From Salisapilia sapeloensis (taxonomy: Eukaryota > Oomycota > Peronosporomycetes > Peronosporales > Salisapiliaceae): 64,000 bases of DNA. The translations under genes were made by a program, and so were the position numbers. The DNA is taken from the NCBI GenBank assembly GCA_023334545.1, contig JAADVB010000058.1, positions 1-64,000 of the forward strand, read 5' to 3'. The notes under the pieces are model-generated. The model did not search any database and was not told where the DNA came from. It saw only the letters and a list, made by a program, of their open reading frames with translations. Positions 10,858 to 20,516 of the stretch are shown piece after piece. Numbering within the stretch: the stretch's first letter is position 1; the number at the start of each line of letters is the position of its first letter.

Positions 10858-12921
10858 CTACATCACTTGACGCCTTCCATCCATTTGATTCTGTCGCTCC
10901 GATCGAATGTACATGACGACGCCAAGCGCAATGGCGACACCCAAAATCAGCAAATTGTCCGTCTGGAAGACACTCCACACTTGTTGCAAAGCGCTGTCCA
11001 TCGACGTGCCTTGAACGTCCACTGTCCACCACTGCCCAAAATAAGATGGATATGACGCCTCAACTGCAGGACTCGTTTCCTCCTTGAGATCTCCATTCCA
11101 CCAATCTTCCAGCCACGTCCACCATGCCTTGTAGGTCATGTGTGCATACAACTTCCATATCGCCAAGGTCGCAGGCACGTGGGCATCTGCGTGAGCTATC
11201 CTCGATCGGTCGTAAAATCTTTTCGCTAGGAAAAAGTCCTGATCCTGCCCGATCCCGTGTTCGTACATGATTCCAAGATTGAATAGCGCTTGGGCATTCG
11301 CCTTCTTCCCAGCCAAAGAGTAATGCGCACTTGCCTTGGTCAAGTCCACTTCACTCCCGCCGCGACCATAGTAGTAAAAGTCGCCTAGCTTGAGATTCGC
11401 ATCCACATTCCCTTGCATTGCAGCTAACTTATACAGGATGATGGCAGCAGACGACAGTGCATCCGTAGAACCGGTACTAAAGGACACGTAGTGGTCATTC
11501 AATAGGAAAGCAGCATTGTGCTGCGCCACTTCGTACCCTTGCTGTGCCATCACAGCATACTTGACAAAGGCTGCGTCATACTTTTTATTACTAAAGTCCT
11601 CGTACGCTTCCGAGAGGGTCTTCTCCCATTCTCCACGTTCTGCCACTGTCTTGAAGAGTTCCACCGCTTTCGAACATGACCTGCCGGTACCAATACCGTG
11701 CCAATGCATGTGTGCTAGCTTGTGCGACGAAAGCGTGTGTCCTTGATGAGCTGCTAGTTGGAAATAACCTAGAGCGACTTCGTACTCTGGCTCATACATA
11801 ATCTTATGTCCGGATTCAGCCAGCTCTTCGATTGCTGAGACCGCTCCTTGGAGATGTAGTACACCTAGATTATAAAACGCTTCCATATGGCCCTGCTTGG
11901 CGGATGCTTTAAACAGATCCAATGCTTTACTTTGACGCTTACCCTCGCTCCACTGTGTTTTCGATCGGCCTTCCAGCATCATCATACCCAGCTCGTTCTG
12001 GGCAGCTGCACTCCCTTCCTCTACAGCCTCTTCCAATAATTGTTCCGCAGTGGCATTGTCTTGATGGACGCCAAGACCTTGGTGGTATGCATGACCAAGG
12101 TGATAGGCGCTACCGGATGCACCGAGGTCATATGCCTTTTGGAAGAGAGCAGCAGCTCTGTCCATGTCCTGTTCGACGCCTCGGGCGCCGTAGTAGTACA
12201 ACGTTGCGAGGGTAATGGTCGCATCTGGGTCGCCTTTGGCAGCTGAGAACTCGTAGTACTCGACAATAGCATCGTCTGTCGGTAAATTCCGTTTGTGTTG
12301 TGCATCGGCGACATTTTGTAGCCGACGGGCGGGGGCGTCCCGAAGAGCAGGTGATCCCATGGACAGCTCTCTTAGTTCCACCGCTTTGTCCGAGGCTGGA
12401 GCGTAGTACCTGATGGCAGAGTCGCAGTTCTTGGGAGTATGTCGACCGTATAGATGACGGAAGCCAAGCGCCAACTGAGCTCCGACGTGATTATCTAAAG
12501 CAGCAAAGTAATAGTGCGTGGTGGCACGAGCTGGTTCATGCTGATAACCCCAGAGACCATATGCGTATGCGACTCCAATGTGAAAGTGGGCTTCAGATGA
12601 GCCTAATTGGGAAGCAGCTTCATACAATCGAAAGGCGAGTGCTGGATCGAGAGGGGTGTTGTGCTCGTCGTCACCGTATAGAAAGGCGTTTCCTAGCGTT
12701 GCAAGTGCTTCTGCTTGATCTGATGAACTGATATATCCATCTGCATTCTTTGCAACCTCTGTCATGGACGATAGAGCATTATAATTTCTAGCAATGCCGT
12801 CTAAATCCGGTGTCAGGGACGAAATGACTGACGTTTGGGCTACTGTGAGAGCACTATGATATACTAGGATGGTTGAAAGAGCTAGAGGTAATAGCAGAGG
12901 TCTCTTGCTAGCTAATGACAT
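10858..12921 (-). CDS. Sel1-repeat membrane protein, SEL1L/HRD3-like (ERAD)
   Basis: Intronless, 687 residues. It has an N-terminal signal peptide, around ten Sel1-like helical repeats (typical units A-Y-LG-AYxxGxG and AxxNLGxMYEHGIG) and one transmembrane helix near the C-terminus (LLILGVAIALGVVMYI), followed by a short basic tail. This layout is that of SEL1L/Hrd3, the ER-lumenal adaptor of the HRD1 ubiquitin ligase that recruits misfolded glycoproteins for ER-associated degradation. Length is close to the family norm. The gene ends 49 bp from the convergent S74 gene, so the 3' ends may overlap as transcripts. Orthology rests on architecture; other Sel1-repeat proteins exist, but the ER signal plus C-terminal anchor favours this one. 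Confidence 0.8.
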   Translation of the reverse strand: MSLASKRPLLLPLALSTILVYHSALTVAQTSVISSLTPDLDGIARNYNALSSMTEVAKNADGYISSSDQAEALATLGNAFLYGDDEHNTPLDPALAFRLYEAASQLGSSEAHFHIGVAYAYGLWGYQHEPARATTHYYFAALDNHVGAQLALGFRHLYGRHTPKNCDSAIRYYAPASDKAVELRELSMGSPALRDAPARRLQNVADAQHKRNLPTDDAIVEYYEFSAAKGDPDATITLATLYYYGARGVEQDMDRAAALFQKAYDLGASGSAYHLGHAYHQGLGVHQDNATAEQLLEEAVEEGSAAAQNELGMMMLEGRSKTQWSEGKRQSKALDLFKASAKQGHMEAFYNLGVLHLQGAVSAIEELAESGHKIMYEPEYEVALGYFQLAAHQGHTLSSHKLAHMHWHGIGTGRSCSKAVELFKTVAERGEWEKTLSEAYEDFSNKKYDAAFVKYAVMAQQGYEVAQHNAAFLLNDHYVSFSTGSTDALSSAAIILYKLAAMQGNVDANLKLGDFYYYGRGGSEVDLTKASAHYSLAGKKANAQALFNLGIMYEHGIGQDQDFFLAKRFYDRSRIAHADAHVPATLAIWKLYAHMTYKAWWTWLEDWWNGDLKEETSPAVEASYPSYFGQWWTVDVQGTSMDSALQQVWSVFQTDNLLILGVAIALGVVMYIRSERQNQMDGRRQVM

Positions 12922-13375
12922 GCTTAGGTAGGTGAAGATAGGCGCTGACGTGGAGAAAGTCGTGGGCGTAAGATGAAAATGGCACAGGAATTGACACTTG
13001 GCCTCAATGTTCTGTTTGTGTCTTTGGAAGGATGTTTATAAAAATAAGTTTAGTTTTACTATAAACTACTAGTTAAAATCGAAACAATTTTCTAGACCAG
13101 ATGCTAATCTGTTCGTTTTATCCAAAAGCTAAAATTAAAACGCTAAAAATAGCTTCATAGATGAAGGTGTCTTGATAAAATTAGACCACAGATGAAACGA
13201 CTTAAAATGGATCACACCTTCGATGTCAGTATGGCGGGGCACATGACGCATCGCGACTTGCCTAGATGTAATTAATGTATGGTGCAGCGTAGCTTAAGTA
13301 TCGCAACTGCATGCTGGTAGAAGCTTTTCAATTATATTAATGTGGCCAGTGTTGGAAGGGGCGCTTTGGAAGTTA
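12922..13375. other. Intergenic, nothing recognised
   Basis: AT-rich, no supported open frame. Probably the 5' flank of the SEL1L-like gene and the 3' flank of the candidate gene below. Confidence 0.45.
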
Positions 13376-14190
13376 TCAGTCTTCAGCACAGATCGTTCCG
13401 AGAGTGATGCCAATCTGTCCGTAGAGACTGATAGTAGAGAAATATGCCTTGTATGATAAGAGTCGGATGGCTGCCCATGTACCTAGTGGAATCGAATGAC
13501 TGGAAGGCAGTGGCGTGGAATGGATCCATGCGTCATGAGAAGCAGACAAGGCGAAGATATCTAGGAATAAGATCATGGACATGGACGCCAGTGCAAGAAA
13601 TAACTTTAGACTAAATGTAACAGCCTTATGCACTATCCCAGCGCGACCAAGGCTCGACGTCGCCGAACGATCCGCTGAAATAGATCCTGATCCCCCATGT
13701 CTCTTGTTCGTGTAAAAACCGAGAGTGGTCTCCTTATGATTTTGTGGAAACTTTGCTTATCTCTCCATCTTCTGATGTCGAACCTTTGACGGTCGACGTC
13801 ACTAGAGCCAGATCTTCAGATGAGCCTTGGGAGGAGGAATAGAGATGGAAGCGGTTTCACGCGAATTATTAGCCGCGCTCAAATTGAAAAACGGAAAGAA
13901 TTACGTACTATACTAGTCCCTATCAGTGTTCGACTTCCTGCGTCTGTGCAGGTCTAATTACGTCGAGAGGCCTACCGCTCAACGCCCTTCCCCCTCCGAT
14001 CGGTGTTCGTCGGTTGCTTCATAAGAGAATCTACGGAGGACTCTTCATTTCCTTCTATTAAAGGCGCCTCCATCACGCGCGTGAAGAGCCTGTCGTACAA
14101 ATCAATTCGTCTCGACCGAAGGAAACAGCTATTCGACTCCTCTTGCTCCACGATCTTCAATTCTCCGTCAAAGGTGGGCCATTCGATCAT
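13376..14190 (-). CDS. Candidate multi-exon or decayed gene with one membrane segment
   Basis: Two coding-like blocks lie on the minus strand. Block 1 (ATG ending at 14190, stop at 13972) is a 72-codon charged stretch starting MIEWPTFDGELKIVEQEE. Block 2 ends at 13376. It is open back to 13732 and contains one hydrophobic segment (LKLFLALASMSMILFLDIFA); a 58-nt GT-AG intron at 13733-13790 would join it in frame to an upstream Ser/Asp-rich stretch. I found no clean splice linking block 1 to block 2, and a TAG falls in the obvious joins. It may be a real gene with an intron I cannot place, or a decayed one. No domain is recognised. Confidence 0.3.
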
Positions 14191-14444
14191 CTGCACCTCT
14201 CCAAGTCTACTTCGTGTTATGTACCCATCCGCTCATATCTCTTGCAACATAGTACTTGAAGAGCTTGTGTCCTTTAAGACCACCCGTGCCAAATCTCTAT
14301 CATCAGGAGCTGCCGATTAATATTCTAGCTTTCTTGCTCTCTTTCATTCGAACATTCGATACCTCGAGCATACGCCGTACAGAGCTATTGCTACGCATCC
14401 ATCACCACATAGGTAAGCTACAGCTCACTTCCTAAACGAGCGCG

Positions 14445-15539
14445 ATGCCATTTTTCTCACAACTTTGTTCCTGTTGCCAGGTTACCACGACACCGAAGAA
14501 TATGTTTGATATTAGCGACCCCTACGATCTACGTCATGATGTGCATATACGTTACAATTATGAAGAGGCTCGATTTGAAGGCGTCCCGAGCAACTTTGCA
14601 GAGTGCCTCTTCCCACCCCAAGGTTCTGCATCTACAACGTGCGACCAGCAGGATCAGGAGCAAGGCGATGAAGCTAAAAGTCAGCCATCAGATTCAAGTC
14701 GTAAACCGCTTCGGACGAAGTTCTCCTTTCGATCTCCATTGCATGCCAAGTCAGCTTCTTGTTCAGACATTGAAAACCGTTCCTTTTCTCGTTTCCATCG
14801 GTCGCACAAGCATTCGAAGCGCAGTCGCAATGCAAGTAGTGACGCGAACCACCGCCAAGCAGCTGACAGACTCGCATTCTTGGCGGCTGGTAACCCTGTG
14901 CTGCAGCCACATGAAGTCCTCAACCAGCACTTTGGCATCTCCTACAGACAAGTGCCTCGTATCTCCGTACATGGGTATCAGGAACGTATTCCAGCCGTCT
15001 TGGTCATGCTCGGCCATCACTTTGAAGTGAAGAAAGGATGCCTCTCTCCCCATATCTTTCGAGAGTCTCCATCGAAGGAAGTACGAGATCGAGCGATGAC
15101 TGAGATTGACCGAGGCGAGTTCCGAGGCGAGAATTATGACGTCTGCGTACTTGGCGAGCTCATTAAAGTCTGGTTCCGACAACTGCCGATGCCCATACTA
15201 CATCAGCTTCCAATCGATAGAATGGAGCTACTGGCGGATCAAGGCGGTGGATGGGACAGTGTCGCACCTTTGTTAGGTTCGCTGGAACGATCGATCATCG
15301 CATGGCTCGCAGACCTCCTCGTCCGAGTGGCTGACTTTGAGCATGTGAACCACATGGGCATGGATCAACTAGCGATCGTCATGGCACCCAACCTCGTCCG
15401 AGTGGAAACAGAGAATCCGATGGTCGCCGTGACGGCTTCGAAAGCCATTGTCGAAGTCTTTCGAGCGATCTTGCGATCGAGAAGGCACTTGCGCAGCATA
15501 CTAGGACAGGACTTTGAAGAAGAGAAAGGCGAATGTTAG
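14445..15539 (+). CDS. CRIB-RhoGAP protein (RopGAP-like)
   Basis: The frame gives 364 residues from 14445, but a GT-AG intron (14412-14480) would remove that ATG; the safer start is then the ATG at 14502 (345 residues), with the intron in the 5' UTR. Near the N-terminus ISDPYDLRHDVHI followed by FEGVP matches the CRIB/PBD motif that binds GTP-loaded Rho/Rac/Cdc42. The C-terminal half is a RhoGAP domain: HIFRES with the arginine finger at residue 206 (counting from 14445), LGELIKVWFRQLPMPI and MAPNLVR. It should stimulate GTP hydrolysis by a Rho-family GTPase and so shape actin and polarity signalling. A CRIB placed before a RhoGAP is best known from plant RopGAPs. The middle is Ser/Lys-rich and probably disordered. 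Confidence 0.85.
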   Translation: MPFFSQLCSCCQVTTTPKNMFDISDPYDLRHDVHIRYNYEEARFEGVPSNFAECLFPPQGSASTTCDQQDQEQGDEAKSQPSDSSRKPLRTKFSFRSPLHAKSASCSDIENRSFSRFHRSHKHSKRSRNASSDANHRQAADRLAFLAAGNPVLQPHEVLNQHFGISYRQVPRISVHGYQERIPAVLVMLGHHFEVKKGCLSPHIFRESPSKEVRDRAMTEIDRGEFRGENYDVCVLGELIKVWFRQLPMPILHQLPIDRMELLADQGGGWDSVAPLLGSLERSIIAWLADLLVRVADFEHVNHMGMDQLAIVMAPNLVRVETENPMVAVTASKAIVEVFRAILRSRRHLRSILGQDFEEEKGEC

Positions 15540-15592
15540 TCAAGTACCTCTTGTACATTTATCAACAACAATGGACTTTGCACACGTTTTCA

Positions 15593-17014
15593 TTAATAAA
15601 AGTATGGCAGTAACGTATCGATCCGGATTTGGTCTTGACAAAGACTCTCTTCCAACGCTGCCATGGAGTTATAAAAGTACACTCTGTCTTCTAGATACCT
15701 CGCTCTCGCGCGACTGCCCTTCAACTTGCGTTCTTCTAGTGTCATCAGTTGGATCTTTTCAATCGCGAGCTCTAATTCTTGTAACTCGACTTCAGCTAGC
15801 GGCATGAATAAGTCTCCTTTGGACTGCCACCACCATGGCTTTGGCTTGCCGACCAAGACACCGCTTTTGTTGTCGATAAGTTCATTCATCGGAGCAACGT
15901 TCGTCGTTAAGACCAATGCGCCTGTACTCCGAGCTTCGTTAATATAATGGCCAAAGCCTTCCGTTTCACTAGGACACAAGTGAATGCCGACAGTGTTTTG
16001 AAGACGACGAATCTCTTCATGACCTTCCTGACCACACTTATAATTCACATTAGGTAGTCGAATCGTCTTGCCATATTTGCTTTCGATCCAGTCGCACAAG
16101 CCATGTTGGGTGACACGCAAATACAACGTTGGCCATTCTGGATGGAGAGACCAGGCACGGACGATGACGCGAGTGTTTTTAAAAGGACTGTTGCCGGCGA
16201 GGTGGAGAAAGCTGTTCCAATCTCGGTGGATGGATGTGTCGAGGACGTCTGCAGATGTGTGTTTCGTGTAGAAAACAGAGTATTGCATACGATGTCGGCG
16301 TCTGTACTCGAGCACTTTCTTCAAGCCGATCCTGTTCTTGACGATGATGACACCAATGTCTGGATTCGCTAGTTCATGCCGATCGAAGAACTCGACGTTT
16401 TGCATCATCCAGATCGGTTTCTTTCGCGAAATCTGGACGTTATAATAGTACTTTGAATCAACCGGATGTCTTTCTAGGTATAGATCTATAACGGAGGGTG
16501 GCATCACTACGCTGCTTTCGTTCTGACTACTCTGTTTCTCTACTTCTTCTGGAATCATAATGGGTCGAGCAGATGGGAGTGACTCCAAATACAGCTCAAA
16601 GTCAACTCGCATCCCTCCCGAGTCAAAGGGAGCAATGAGGTTGATGCAATAACTGGCAGATTCGTCCTGTAGTGGTTCATGGCCTTGACCGAGATACGGC
16701 AGGAAGTAGCCGTGTTTTGAGCTTGTAGACTGCTTTTCACGCTTTGCAAACTCTTTTGGAGACAGATACAAAGACTTGTAGAAAAGCTGGAGTGGAGGAG
16801 CAAGTTCGTCGCTTGTGAGTTTGCTCTCCAGTGTCTCGGCTGTGGGAGGCGTCTGACAAAATGACGGATGGAGGCGTACATCAGGCAGAAAAGTGAAAAA
16901 TAAAATTTGTATCAAGGCCGGCACAAGTATTAAAAGCAATAGACTCGATCGAAGCAAAAAGGATCGACCATTGCCGCTGGTAGACGAGAACGACGACGGT
17001 CGACGTGCCATCAT
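15593..17014 (-). CDS. Type II membrane glycosyltransferase, GT-B group 1
   Basis: The frame opens with a GTG at 17029; the first ATG ends at 17014, giving 473 residues. A short basic N-terminus and one hydrophobic anchor (SLLLLILVPALIQILFFTFL) precede a lumenal region, as in Golgi or ER type II glycosyltransferases. The C-terminal half has the group 1 (GT-B) donor-binding signature: HLCPSETEGFGHYINEA then GALVLTTNVAPMNELI, with the E-x7-E arrangement of retaining enzymes. The substrate cannot be told from sequence. The gene converges on the CRIB-RhoGAP gene with a 53-bp gap. Confidence 0.75.
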   Translation of the reverse strand: MMARRPSSFSSTSGNGRSFLLRSSLLLLILVPALIQILFFTFLPDVRLHPSFCQTPPTAETLESKLTSDELAPPLQLFYKSLYLSPKEFAKREKQSTSSKHGYFLPYLGQGHEPLQDESASYCINLIAPFDSGGMRVDFELYLESLPSARPIMIPEEVEKQSSQNESSVVMPPSVIDLYLERHPVDSKYYYNVQISRKKPIWMMQNVEFFDRHELANPDIGVIIVKNRIGLKKVLEYRRRHRMQYSVFYTKHTSADVLDTSIHRDWNSFLHLAGNSPFKNTRVIVRAWSLHPEWPTLYLRVTQHGLCDWIESKYGKTIRLPNVNYKCGQEGHEEIRRLQNTVGIHLCPSETEGFGHYINEARSTGALVLTTNVAPMNELIDNKSGVLVGKPKPWWWQSKGDLFMPLAEVELQELELAIEKIQLMTLEERKLKGSRARARYLEDRVYFYNSMAALEESLCQDQIRIDTLLPYFY

Positions 17015-17219
17015 AACCGTTTTACGCACTTATGTCGTATCAAGCAATTTGTCTTGAATTAGTTTAGCTTATATCTTGCTTTATGTATTCGAAAGTTGCG
17101 TATAATGTAGAGCATAATTTCACTATAACTGCTATCAAATGCTCGTACATGTGTAGTAAATTTTATAAAGCTGTGGTTTGTAACTAACAACCCAGTCACA
17201 ACATCCAAAAGTCCGCTAA

Positions 17220-18857
17220 ATGACGGCGAGAGAGAGCTACTCGATGTGCTCCTTGCATCGCATTGCGTTACTCTCATTAAGTCTCTTGTCCGTCATCTTA
17301 TCTTCAGCGCATGCATCTTTCCAATGCCGGGTATTTGTGGACGCAACAACGTCTGGTAACCATTTTATGCTTCTCCAAACGAGTTCGAAAGATCCGTCGA
17401 CAGTCTCTACAACTCCCTTTACTACCATTCAGCCATCGCTTTCGTCCATTACATCTACTGAGCTATATGCCTTTTTAAAGCCTGGGTTTGTTCGAATAGC
17501 TGACCATATTACCTCGACTTTGAATGAAAACGTGCAAACTGCAGACATGTGGGAACCACGACACTGCCAAGCGCATGTATTCGTATCCGGTTTTCTTCTG
17601 TCTGAAGTCAAGGAGAGCCATCTGGATGTAATGTATGCTCAGTTCTATGACGATGCCATTGCAGATGCCCAATTTCCCTTTCAAATTGCTCGAGATAACC
17701 TACAGACCATTCCATCCGACCTTCTCAGCTACTTTCGCATCCTTGGTACCAACTTCCTAAGTGGCATTCTAGGATCCGAGCTGACTCCAGCCAATCAAAA
17801 GATGCAAGCCATTCTTTCCATCGACACACAGGATGCCCATATCAATGTGGACTTCCAAGAGCGATGGAAAAAATCGTTACGTAGCAAAAGCAAACACAAA
17901 CCTCTCGCTCGTTCTGACTTTATCTTTCGCACTTTTCATAACTTTGGTGTCGAAGGTATTCTAAACTCGATTTTAAAGCGAGCCGATCCGGATGCAGAGA
18001 ACAAACAGACGGATAACGCAGGAGCAGACACACACGTCGTTATCGATCATCCGTGTTTTCCAAAAGGATATAGAGAAATCGGGACGAATCATGGCATGGA
18101 AGTTCATGGTGCTGGCAATGCAGACGACTGCCGAGCGATTGTAAAGCAGTACATTGCAGAGAGCAATCAGGAATGTCCATCGGATTCATTTTGCGCTTTG
18201 AAAAGCGTCTCTCAGCCGGTCATCTCCGGTCCACTAGTCGTCTTTGGGGTTTCAAGACGTGTGCTACAATACGCAAATCAAGTCTTGCGTCAGCAAAAGC
18301 AAGAGGAACTATCGCTCCCGTCTCCCAATGTCGATGCCGTAAAGTCTGCCGCTAACACATTATGTCAGATGCACTTGGACGACATGCAGGACATTCCTTA
18401 TAAACGTTCAGTAGAGGACACCACAGCCTTTGCTTGCTTAGACCTATGTTACACGTTTGAAGTATTGCTCCAACTAGATGCTTTTACCGTCGAAGAGCAG
18501 GATACGAATGGCAAACAACTGATCGTACTGGACAAATGGGAGAATGAAACTTTGACAGAAAGAGTGGATGAAGTCGAGATACAGGCATGGCTTACTGGTG
18601 CATTCTTATATCTAAACGTGCAGCAAAATCATCAAGCATCAAAATTAGCGTCCGAGATGCTAGCGGCTCAGGTCGGCGAAGGTTTACCACTTGGGATCCA
18701 GTTGAGTGTCGTCGTTTTAGGATGTGCAGTCTTATTGCTGCTTATGACGATAAACACTGCGTCGAGGCAGAGTCGAGAAGGACACAGAGGTAGGAGATGG
18801 AGAGAGCAGACGGCAGCGACGTCAGCACTGCGCTTTATTGACGATGCAAGTGAATGA
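17220..18857 (+). CDS. GDA1/CD39-like membrane protein with eroded catalytic motifs
   Basis: Intronless, 545 residues. N-terminal signal peptide and a single C-terminal transmembrane helix (LSVVVLGCAVLLLLMTI) followed by a basic tail. The body follows the GDA1/CD39 nucleoside phosphatase plan along its length: FVDATTSGNHFMLL at the place of the first apyrase-conserved region, TNFLSGILG near the third, FHNFGVEGIL, HPCFPKGY, a CPSDSFCALKSVSQPVISG cysteine block, and EIQAWLTGAFLYL near the end. Yet the nucleotide-binding motifs are not preserved: the DxGSxxxR loop and the DLGGASTQ loop are replaced (the latter by AILSIDTQDAHI). It may therefore be a non-catalytic relative in the secretory pathway or at the cell surface. 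Divergent from the glycosyltransferase gene, with about 205 bp between starts. Confidence 0.65.
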   Translation: MTARESYSMCSLHRIALLSLSLLSVILSSAHASFQCRVFVDATTSGNHFMLLQTSSKDPSTVSTTPFTTIQPSLSSITSTELYAFLKPGFVRIADHITSTLNENVQTADMWEPRHCQAHVFVSGFLLSEVKESHLDVMYAQFYDDAIADAQFPFQIARDNLQTIPSDLLSYFRILGTNFLSGILGSELTPANQKMQAILSIDTQDAHINVDFQERWKKSLRSKSKHKPLARSDFIFRTFHNFGVEGILNSILKRADPDAENKQTDNAGADTHVVIDHPCFPKGYREIGTNHGMEVHGAGNADDCRAIVKQYIAESNQECPSDSFCALKSVSQPVISGPLVVFGVSRRVLQYANQVLRQQKQEELSLPSPNVDAVKSAANTLCQMHLDDMQDIPYKRSVEDTTAFACLDLCYTFEVLLQLDAFTVEEQDTNGKQLIVLDKWENETLTERVDEVEIQAWLTGAFLYLNVQQNHQASKLASEMLAAQVGEGLPLGIQLSVVVLGCAVLLLLMTINTASRQSREGHRGRRWREQTAATSALRFIDDASE

Positions 18858-19535
18858 TAGCTTTTGATTGTCAAGGCTAGACTATGTTAGTGCAAATTAA
18901 TAGTAGTACCTCATATGGACTAGAGCTACGTGTCCATGTAGTTTGAAGTCAGAATCGATTTGCATGTAGTTGGTTGTATATTTCCATCTTTTGTGCCTGA
19001 TGGTGTTAACGGGCTGTCTTATCGTTCTCTTTTGGACGGAGTTGTTGTATAAACTCAGCAACGTAGAGAGCTATTAAATATAAGTCGATGCCTGTCAACA
19101 TTGAGTGGTGTAGGAAGGGATAGTCAAAGCTTTATATGATGTTTGCCCTACAAAGCGATACTTTGGCGTTCTGCTTCAATACTCAGCGTAAGCGGTTACC
19201 TATCTTTGTGCGTAAGTGGAAAGTTTAGAGAAGATACTGATATCGTTTAGGAAGAGCGTTGAAGCTCAACTTCAACATCCTAGATGGCAAATAGCTCAAC
19301 AACATTTTAAATTTACATATACTCGATCACGTGAGAGGACTATGATGCACCTGACTATAACTCCAAAATGTGGAATCACTATCGTGCCATCCAATCTGAC
19401 CATAAGCTCAAGCGATTCATTTATACAGTGGTACATCTGAGTCTAGAATTTGTTTGTGTCATGATAATGTCAAGATAATGTCAAGATTACTATCCGAGGT
19501 TACTATTTTCTAGCATTTCACCTTTGTCTTTCTCA
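18858..19535. other. Intergenic, promoter region of methyltransferase gene
   Basis: No supported gene. Two near-identical short direct repeats (GATAATGTCAA) occur at about 19462-19484. Confidence 0.45.
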
Positions 19536-20516
19536 ATGCTTATTTCTAAATTGACAAAGAGCTTACCACACCACTCCAACGATATCAGAATGAACCGAGT
19601 TGTCAACAGTGCTTTTACGAAAAACACCATCTTTGCGAAGGGTGCTACAACGGGTTTGAACGAATCTCAGGTGAACATATATGACCGCGTGTTTGCAAAG
19701 TTGTTAAGCTACTGGGCTGTCGATACAATCCAGATCACTGAATCTTGGGTACAAGGAAAGCTAAATGAAGAGCTCACTCAGCCATTTGTCTTTCTCGACT
19801 TGGGATGTGGAACTGGTCTCCTAGCGTTTCATTTCATTGAAAGGCATTTAATCGACCAGTCTCCGTCGAATTTCCGTCTTATAGCGACCGATTCTTCCGA
19901 AGCGATGCTACAAGGTATGAAGCAGCGGCTGGATAATGATCGATATGAGGGCATCGCATCGTCGATTAACTGCGTTGCCATGGATGGTCAGAAGTTAGAT
20001 CAAGTGGATGGGAATTCGATTGATATGATCGGATCCAATTTTGCCATGGCTTTCTTTCCGCAGCGTAAGCAAGCGCTAGAGCATGCTGATCGAGTTCTAA
20101 AGAAAGGTGGTATCCTCGTATCCACAATTTGGGATGAGTCGAGCGGAAACAACCAATTGAATAATGCTGTTAGCCAACTTGCGAATGACCGCCTATCAGA
20201 TGGAGACAAGATACCACTCGTCGAACTAGACTTTCGTTCATCTATCATTGAGATGAAGGAAGCAGGTTTCAAGGATGTCGCTGTGTTCTCGACAACCCAC
20301 TCCCATGTTTTGACGGATAAGGCAGAGATTATTGATGCAACGCTGGCACAACCGATGAGCAATCGCTGGAAGCAAGTGCTTAGCGAAGAAGAAATTCGTA
20401 CAGCAATGAGCGAGTTTCTCGATCGCGAATCTCACATAGAGAACTCCAAATCGACGCAATGGAGCCCATGTGTCATTCACTTGAAAGGTCATATCATTGT
20501 CGCTAGGAAAGCTTAG
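19536..20516 (+). CDS. Class I SAM-dependent methyltransferase
   Basis: The open frame begins with TTG at 19524; the first ATG at 19536 gives 326 residues. Motif I is textbook (FVFLDLGCGTGLLAF), followed by an acidic motif II (LIATDSSEAML), a motif near VAMDGQKL that would contact the adenine ring, and a post-motif III region RVLKKGGILVSTIWDES. The organisation resembles UbiE/arsenite-type small-molecule methyltransferases. The acceptor substrate is not evident. The N-terminal ~60 residues are basic and may include an organelle-targeting sequence; an internal ATG at codon 19 (IRMNRVV) is an alternative start. Confidence 0.8.
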   Translation: MLISKLTKSLPHHSNDIRMNRVVNSAFTKNTIFAKGATTGLNESQVNIYDRVFAKLLSYWAVDTIQITESWVQGKLNEELTQPFVFLDLGCGTGLLAFHFIERHLIDQSPSNFRLIATDSSEAMLQGMKQRLDNDRYEGIASSINCVAMDGQKLDQVDGNSIDMIGSNFAMAFFPQRKQALEHADRVLKKGGILVSTIWDESSGNNQLNNAVSQLANDRLSDGDKIPLVELDFRSSIIEMKEAGFKDVAVFSTTHSHVLTDKAEIIDATLAQPMSNRWKQVLSEEEIRTAMSEFLDRESHIENSKSTQWSPCVIHLKGHIIVARKA

